Shown piece by piece: positions 7,483 to 11,507 of a stretch of DNA of 11,507 bases. Position 1 is the first letter of the stretch, and each line of letters starts with the position of its first letter. Under the pieces are notes generated by a model, which was given only the letters and a program-made list of their open reading frames with translations, was not told the DNA's origin and did not search any database. The position numbers and the translations under genes are program-made. The stretch is from Ignavibacteriaceae bacterium (GTDB lineage Bacteria > Bacteroidota > Ignavibacteria > Ignavibacteriales > Ignavibacteriaceae). The stretch covers positions 1 through 11,507 of the forward strand of contig JAPHUI010000307.1 in NCBI GenBank assembly GCA_026193755.1, in the 5' to 3' direction.

Positions 7483-8757
7483 TCAGCTAAACAAATCAGT
7501 CTGAGTTTTACTGTAATCTGTCAATTTATACCTAACAGGTTTTGATAATTTTTTAATGATTCCATCTTTTTCAGCTCGCTTCAACCACACATTAAGTTGA
7601 GCTGAAGTAATTTCCATATTTTCTTTCAATTCTTTTTGTTTTACTTCTCTATCTTTTAATAATCCATGTAATTTAATGATGAATAATTCATAAAAACTTT
7701 TTTTAATTATCATTTCAAAATTATTTTCAACTGGTTCCCTAGAAGGTTGTTCAGTCACCTTAGGTGATAAAACTTGTTTTGGTTCGTAAACTACTGAGAC
7801 ACTGTAATCAACAGGCTCAGATTCTTTATCACTTCGAACTTTATCAACTAAATTTTTTAAATCCATTTCATACTTTAAAACTTTACCACCATTATTAATT
7901 AATTGATCATTTCCCGAATCTCTATTATGATTTTCCTTTACAAAAAGCGGTACCCATTTTTTCTTTAAATTTTCGTTTGCACCAGTCCAGGTGCCGCCTT
8001 TTAATCCTGAATGAACAACAACTGCTACTTCGGAAAGACAATATATATATTTATTACGACCCATTGCATTTCCAATATTAAAGCCTGCTTCAGGGTAGTA
8101 AGCTGATATGAAAACAAGTTTGCCTTCACTAAGATATTTTCTATATGTCTGTGAAATTGATTTCTGGAATAAACTATCAGCTAACACACCAAGCGCCCTT
8201 CCATTATTTTCAAGTGCCCCCAACATTGAAGTTTCATCCACACCTTTAGCACCACCTGAAATTAAAGTCAATTTTTTTTCGGCAATGTAATTGCCAAGCT
8301 CTTTTGAATAATTAATATCTTTATCAGAAATATTTCTTGAACCAACTACTGCTATCCCTTCAGAATTAATTAATTTTTTATTACCTGAGCCAAATAAAAC
8401 CGGCGGGGATAATTCTCCTAATCTTTTTTTAAGCTTTAATGGATATTCAGCATCTGATCTTGTTAATACCCAGATACCTGCTCTACTCCATTTTTCTAAA
8501 ACCATGCTCATTTGAGCACCACGTTTTAAAAGAGAGATTAATCGCTCTCTGGTGATCTTACCGTTATTCCAACTCTCAATTATATTTTCACCATCCTCGG
8601 ATAATAAACTACCGGGAGTATATCCTCTGTCTCTCAACCATCCGGCAAAAATTTTCCACTCAGTTGGTGTGAGCGGATTTACATCATCTTTACCGGGTTT
8701 CTTAAAGTAAGATGTAAGTAATACTATAGATTGTTTTTCAGTGTTCAGAATTTCCAT
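7483..8757 (-). CDS. DprA/SMF (SLOG)-family protein with C-terminal winged-helix, partner of RecQ-PRTase
   Basis: This 424-aa protein has a DprA-like Rossmann domain (about 104-290). It shows YPLKLKKRL before the fold, IAVVGSR (135-141), SGGAKGVD (167-174, the nucleotide-binding glycine loop of the DprA/LOG group), MGRN (232-235) and KGGTWTGA (253-260), where ordinary DprA has SGSLxTA. An N-terminal helical part (1-100) resembles the SAM-like region of DprA. A charged linker (about 305-350) leads to a winged-helix-like end (about 355-412). The start was set at ATG 8757: AGGAAG lies six bases upstream and the recQ stop two bases upstream. The frame is open further back to 8853, but that part overlaps recQ codons. 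Housekeeping DprA loads RecA on incoming DNA. This divergent version, coupled to a helicase-PRTase, more likely belongs to a DNA-sensing or conflict system (inference). No terminator is seen downstream. Confidence 0.85.
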   Translation of the reverse strand: MEILNTEKQSIVLLTSYFKKPGKDDVNPLTPTEWKIFAGWLRDRGYTPGSLLSEDGENIIESWNNGKITRERLISLLKRGAQMSMVLEKWSRAGIWVLTRSDAEYPLKLKKRLGELSPPVLFGSGNKKLINSEGIAVVGSRNISDKDINYSKELGNYIAEKKLTLISGGAKGVDETSMLGALENNGRALGVLADSLFQKSISQTYRKYLSEGKLVFISAYYPEAGFNIGNAMGRNKYIYCLSEVAVVVHSGLKGGTWTGANENLKKKWVPLFVKENHNRDSGNDQLINNGGKVLKYEMDLKNLVDKVRSDKESEPVDYSVSVVYEPKQVLSPKVTEQPSREPVENNFEMIIKKSFYELFIIKLHGLLKDREVKQKELKENMEITSAQLNVWLKRAEKDGIIKKLSKPVRYKLTDYSKTQTDLFS

Positions 8758-8759
8758 GT

Positions 8760-10856
8760 TTAACTTCCTGAAGTAGTTGAAGCGAGCACAACTGGATAAA
8801 CGATTCCTGAGCCTGCTTTTCTTAATAATGCCGAAATTACAGTTAAAGTCCAACCCGAATCTACAATATCATCAAATAATAATACAGGAGAATTTTCAAT
8901 CACACCATCAATTTCAAAAACGCCGTCAAGATTATTACATTGGTGAAATCTGTTTTGCATAAACTTTTGCTGGGAATTATTTTTTATTTTCTTAACAACA
9001 TTTTTGAAAGGTATTCCAAGCTTCAATGCCAGTCTGCTAGCAAAATCCGGGACTAGTTCTGTATGATTTAACGAAGGTACACAGGTTACCCATTCCGTTT
9101 TAGGCTGTGGTTTCCATCTTTCTGTTATCATTTCAGCCAATGCATTAACCAAATCGTCTGAAAGATGATTATTATTTTTACACTCACGTACTTTATAACC
9201 CCAACCGGCATCACCCCAGCGTGCAAGAATTCTTCCATTTTCACCTCGCAGTTTTGCCGGTGTAGAGCCAGTTAAACCATAAATTGGAAAAGAATCTTTC
9301 GCAACTTGTTTTTTTAACACTAGAGGCATTTCACTTTGTTTAATAAACCTGGTTGCAGCTATAACGAGATTATTATTTATTGTTACTGGTAGCTTGATCT
9401 CACTTTTACAATTCTGACAATTATTACAATCTGAAGGATCTGGATCATCTAAAGATTTTCTTAGAAATTTCATTAAGCATTCTTTATGATTTACATAAAC
9501 CTGCATCTCTTCCCATTCCGATATTCGCTGGTTTGTAAGAAAACTAATTCTATCTCTATCAACTTTAAATGGATTAGGTGTCCGATAGTATTTGCTTTTG
9601 TCTTTAATAACCGGTGCAGGATTTTCAACTGATAGTAATTTCAGAACTTTCTCAATACTTCCAAATGAAAAATTTAATTTTTCTTCTATGTTTCTTACGG
9701 TCAATCCATCAGACTGATTTAACAGATCCAATATTTTATAAACATCCTGCTCATGTGGGAAAGCTTTTCTTCTGAAAAATTCATGGATTTCTTCATCTTC
9801 CCTTCCTGTTAAAAGAATACCGTAAGCTTTATCTATTGCTCTGCCCGCTCTTCCAACCTGCTGATAATAAGAAACAACATTTCCGGGAGCCTGATAATGA
9901 ATAACAAAACCTAAATCCGGTTTATCATATCCCAGTCCCAGAGCAGAAGTAGCAACAAGAGCTTTGATTTGATTATTCAGAAGTTTTTCTTCCAATGCAA
10001 TCCTATACTCATTTGCATCATTAAAATCTTCGTTCTCAACATCAGAGTAATATGCCTCCGCTTTGATATTATTCATCTTAAGCCAGCCTGCAACTGTTTC
10101 AGCATCTCTTTTTGTTAATGTATAAATTATTCCTGTCCCCGTCAATTTCGGCAGATTCTCAGCAAGCCAGGCTAATCTCTGCGCTTGATCCGGCAACACT
10201 ATGTTTTGTAAATAAAGACTTTTGCGCGAAAGATTTCCCCTTCTGATTTCCAATCCTTTTAGTTGGAGTTCAATATCTTTTACAACACGATCATTAGCAG
10301 TTGCTGTGGTTGCAAGCACGGGCATATTGGCAGGAACATTTCTTAAAACATTGATTATTCTCCTGTAATCGGGTCTGAAGTCATGTCCCCAATCCGAAAT
10401 ACAATGAGCTTCATCAACTACAAACAAACCTATTTTATCCGATAAAGGAATGATAACTTCTTCGATAAAATTCTCGTTGGCTAATCTTTCAGGTGAAATT
10501 AATAATGCATCCACAGTATCGGAACGAATTTTTCGAATCACTTCCTTCCACTCATTTGTATTTGCTGAGTTAATAGTTTCAGCGTTTATTCCAATTGGTT
10601 TTGCTGCCTCAAGCTGGTTACGCATTAGAGCAAGTAAAGGAGAGATGATAAGAGTTATTCCTATTCCCTTGTCTCTCAGAATTTTTGTTGAAAGAAAATA
10701 AACAATACTTTTGCCCCAGCCGGTACGCTGAACTAAAAGGAGTTTTTTATTTTTATTAGCAACCGAATCAATTGCCTCCCATTGCCCTTCTCTGAATTCT
10801 GCGTTGGCATTGTTTAATACTTTTCGAAGTAGGAATGTGGCTTCTTGTTTATCCAT
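8760..10856 (-). CDS. RecQ-family DNA helicase fused to a ComF-like phosphoribosyltransferase
   Basis: The 698-aa protein starts with a RecQ helicase core: motif 0 FREGQ (21-25), Walker A TGWGKS (45-50, Trp where RecQ usually has Gly), DEAHCISDWGHDFRP (148-162), TATAN (184-188), and motif VI QQVGRAGR (332-339). A RecQ C-terminal region follows with a zinc site (Cys460, Cys477, Cys480, Cys483). A connecting segment (about 490-585, with ARWGDAGWG at 545-553) leads to a phosphoribosyltransferase domain (about 588-694). This has the ComF-type QxxxxxxRxxN signature (630-641) and the PRPP loop VLLFDDIVDSGWT (658-670). No HRDC domain is present. The start is secure: TAA in frame immediately precedes the ATG. 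No Shine-Dalgarno is obvious. The gene is first in a two-gene minus-strand unit with the DprA-like gene. I recall similar RecQ-PRTase fusions in actinobacteria. The PRTase substrate is unknown; its role could be nucleotide signalling or effector chemistry. Confidence 0.92.
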   Translation of the reverse strand: MDKQEATFLLRKVLNNANAEFREGQWEAIDSVANKNKKLLLVQRTGWGKSIVYFLSTKILRDKGIGITLIISPLLALMRNQLEAAKPIGINAETINSANTNEWKEVIRKIRSDTVDALLISPERLANENFIEEVIIPLSDKIGLFVVDEAHCISDWGHDFRPDYRRIINVLRNVPANMPVLATTATANDRVVKDIELQLKGLEIRRGNLSRKSLYLQNIVLPDQAQRLAWLAENLPKLTGTGIIYTLTKRDAETVAGWLKMNNIKAEAYYSDVENEDFNDANEYRIALEEKLLNNQIKALVATSALGLGYDKPDLGFVIHYQAPGNVVSYYQQVGRAGRAIDKAYGILLTGREDEEIHEFFRRKAFPHEQDVYKILDLLNQSDGLTVRNIEEKLNFSFGSIEKVLKLLSVENPAPVIKDKSKYYRTPNPFKVDRDRISFLTNQRISEWEEMQVYVNHKECLMKFLRKSLDDPDPSDCNNCQNCKSEIKLPVTINNNLVIAATRFIKQSEMPLVLKKQVAKDSFPIYGLTGSTPAKLRGENGRILARWGDAGWGYKVRECKNNNHLSDDLVNALAEMITERWKPQPKTEWVTCVPSLNHTELVPDFASRLALKLGIPFKNVVKKIKNNSQQKFMQNRFHQCNNLDGVFEIDGVIENSPVLLFDDIVDSGWTLTVISALLRKAGSGIVYPVVLASTTSGS
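8764..8769 (-). promoter_or_regulatory. Ribosome binding site that decides the dprA-like start
   Basis: On the minus strand AGGAAG lies within the last codons of recQ, six bases before ATG 8757. The order AGGAAG-TTAAAC-ATG includes the recQ stop TAA. This supports the 424-aa product over an upstream start at 8853 and implies translational coupling of the two genes. Confidence 0.7.
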
Positions 10857-10925
10857 TTAACTCAAAAGGTAGTTTAATATTGAAAAAATAAATATTTCAT
10901 CCATATATAACAATTAGTTCTAATT

Positions 10926-10965
10926 CATCCATCCATTCAATCATACATTCATGCATCCATACAAT
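10926..10965. repeat. Degenerate tetranucleotide (CATN) tract upstream of recQ-PRTase
   Basis: Ten consecutive four-base units begin with CA, eight of them CAT (CATC, CATC, CATT, CAAT, CATA, CATT, CATG, CATC, CATA, CAAT). On the minus strand this is a run of NATG units ending about 70 bases before the recQ start. It lies in the 182-base divergent spacer between recQ-PRTase and menB, where both promoters must be. The copies are diverged, so active slippage is unlikely today. Confidence 0.6.
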
Positions 10966-10998
10966 CACGCTATGATTCAATCTTATTTTTTTTTTCAA

Positions 10999-11006
10999 TA
11001 TTTTTG
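10999..11006 (+). promoter_or_regulatory. Possible Bacteroidota-type -7 element for menB
   Basis: TATTTTTG fits the Bacteroidota consensus TAnnTTTG and would start transcription about 25 bases before the menB ATG. No clear -33 TTG partner is present and the surroundings are very T-rich, so a chance match is possible. Some promoter is needed here, because menB is cut off from the other men genes by an inverted gene pair. Confidence 0.3.
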
Positions 11007-11038
11007 CCCTACCAATCAACAAGTAAATCAGGATTATT

Positions 11039-11507
11039 ATGAATTCTAAATGGGAAAAGATTAAATCCACCTCGGGTGGATATAAAGATATTATTTATGA
11101 AAAAATGGATGGAATTGCCAAGGTTACAATAAACAGACCCGAAGTTCGGAATGCATTTCGTCCCGAAACAGTAATGGAAATGTATTCTGCATTTTCGGAT
11201 GCAAGAAATGATGAGTCAATAGGAGTTATTCTACTAACCGGTGCTATTCCTGCAAAGGATGGAAAGTATGCTTTCTGCTCCGGCGGTGATCAGAGAATAA
11301 GAGGTGATAAAGGTTACAAATCAAAAGAAGGTACGCAGAGTTTAAACGTTCTCGATCTTCAAAAATTAATTAGAAGCATTCCAAAAGTTGTGATAGCACT
11401 TGTTGCAGGGTATGCAATCGGTGGTGGCCACGTTCTGCATATAGTTTGTGATTTAACCATCGCTGCCGATAATGCAATCTTCGGACAGACAGGTCCTAAA
11501 GTTGGAA
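11039..11507 (+). CDS. menB: 1,4-dihydroxy-2-naphthoyl-CoA synthase (MenB), N-terminal part, runs off the window
   Basis: MenB, a crotonase-fold enzyme, cyclises o-succinylbenzoyl-CoA to DHNA-CoA in the menaquinone pathway. The visible 156 residues include [10 protein letters not shown] (31-40), the oxyanion-hole segments CSGGDQ (80-85) and GYAIGGGH (124-131), and FGQTGPKVG (148-156). These are MenB features rather than generic enoyl-CoA hydratase. Gly152 in QTGPK is the position that is Gly in bicarbonate-dependent (E. coli-type) MenB and Asp in the mycobacterial type, so this should be a type I enzyme. AGGA (11030-11033) lies five bases before the ATG. The gene is open at the right edge; about 115-120 residues should be missing. 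It follows the divergent recQ-PRTase gene after a 182-base spacer. Confidence 0.94.
   Translation, partial: MNSKWEKIKSTSGGYKDIIYEKMDGIAKVTINRPEVRNAFRPETVMEMYSAFSDARNDESIGVILLTGAIPAKDGKYAFCSGGDQRIRGDKGYKSKEGTQSLNVLDLQKLIRSIPKVVIALVAGYAIGGGHVLHIVCDLTIAADNAIFGQTGPKVG

Noticed and set aside
8758..8853. Longer N-terminus of the DprA-like protein starting at 8853
   Set aside because: The extra 32 residues lie over recQ codons in another frame, have no family similarity, and the AGGAAG site fits ATG 8757.
7483..10856. Simple natural-competence locus (DprA plus ComF)
   Set aside because: The ComF-like domain is fused to RecQ and the DprA-like protein has altered motifs; housekeeping competence genes are not usually built this way. 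It is kept only as an alternative until other dprA/comF genes in the genome are known.
10926..10965. CRISPR-like array
   Set aside because: The units are four bases with no spacer structure; it is a simple-sequence tract.

Overview
The window looks like a chromosome segment from a low-G+C bacterium of the FCB group, most likely the Ignavibacteria/Chlorobi side of Bacteroidota. The main evidence is the C-terminal type IX secretion sorting domain of the large secreted protein (NYPNPFNPSTTIEYSLPE near its start, SKKMILLK at its end), a form I associate with Ignavibacteria and their relatives. The menaquinone genes and AT-rich codon use fit but do not prove this. No rRNA, tRNA, CRISPR array, transposase or integrase is visible.

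Layout. Bases 1-327 hold no gene but contain a clear rho-independent terminator (220-252). Next comes a tightly packed plus-strand operon: rsgA (ribosome-assembly GTPase), menF, menD and menH, with start/stop overlaps or gaps of 2 nt or less. Then follows a self-contained unit with its own promoter, strong ribosome binding site and terminator. It encodes a secreted seven-repeat FG-GAP/VCBS propeller protein with an ASPIC/UnbV domain and a sorting tail. Directly after it (7333-7467) lies an orphan copy of the 3' end of menH, so two diverged menH tails flank the propeller gene. On the minus strand come a RecQ helicase fused to a ComF-like phosphoribosyltransferase and, 2 nt downstream, a DprA/SMF-like protein. 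The plus strand resumes at 11039 with menB, cut by the window end.

How the genes work together. MenF, MenD, MenH and MenB catalyse steps of the classical chorismate-to-menaquinone route: chorismate to isochorismate, to SEPHCHC, to SHCHC, and later OSB-CoA to DHNA-CoA. The men genes are split by about 5.7 kb carrying two unrelated modules, the propeller cassette and the inverted recQ-PRTase/dprA pair. The most interesting parts are this pair, which resembles predicted DprA plus phosphoribosyltransferase conflict systems (ShosTA-like) but with a helicase fused on, and the diverged menH tail, which looks like a scar of the event that brought in the propeller gene.
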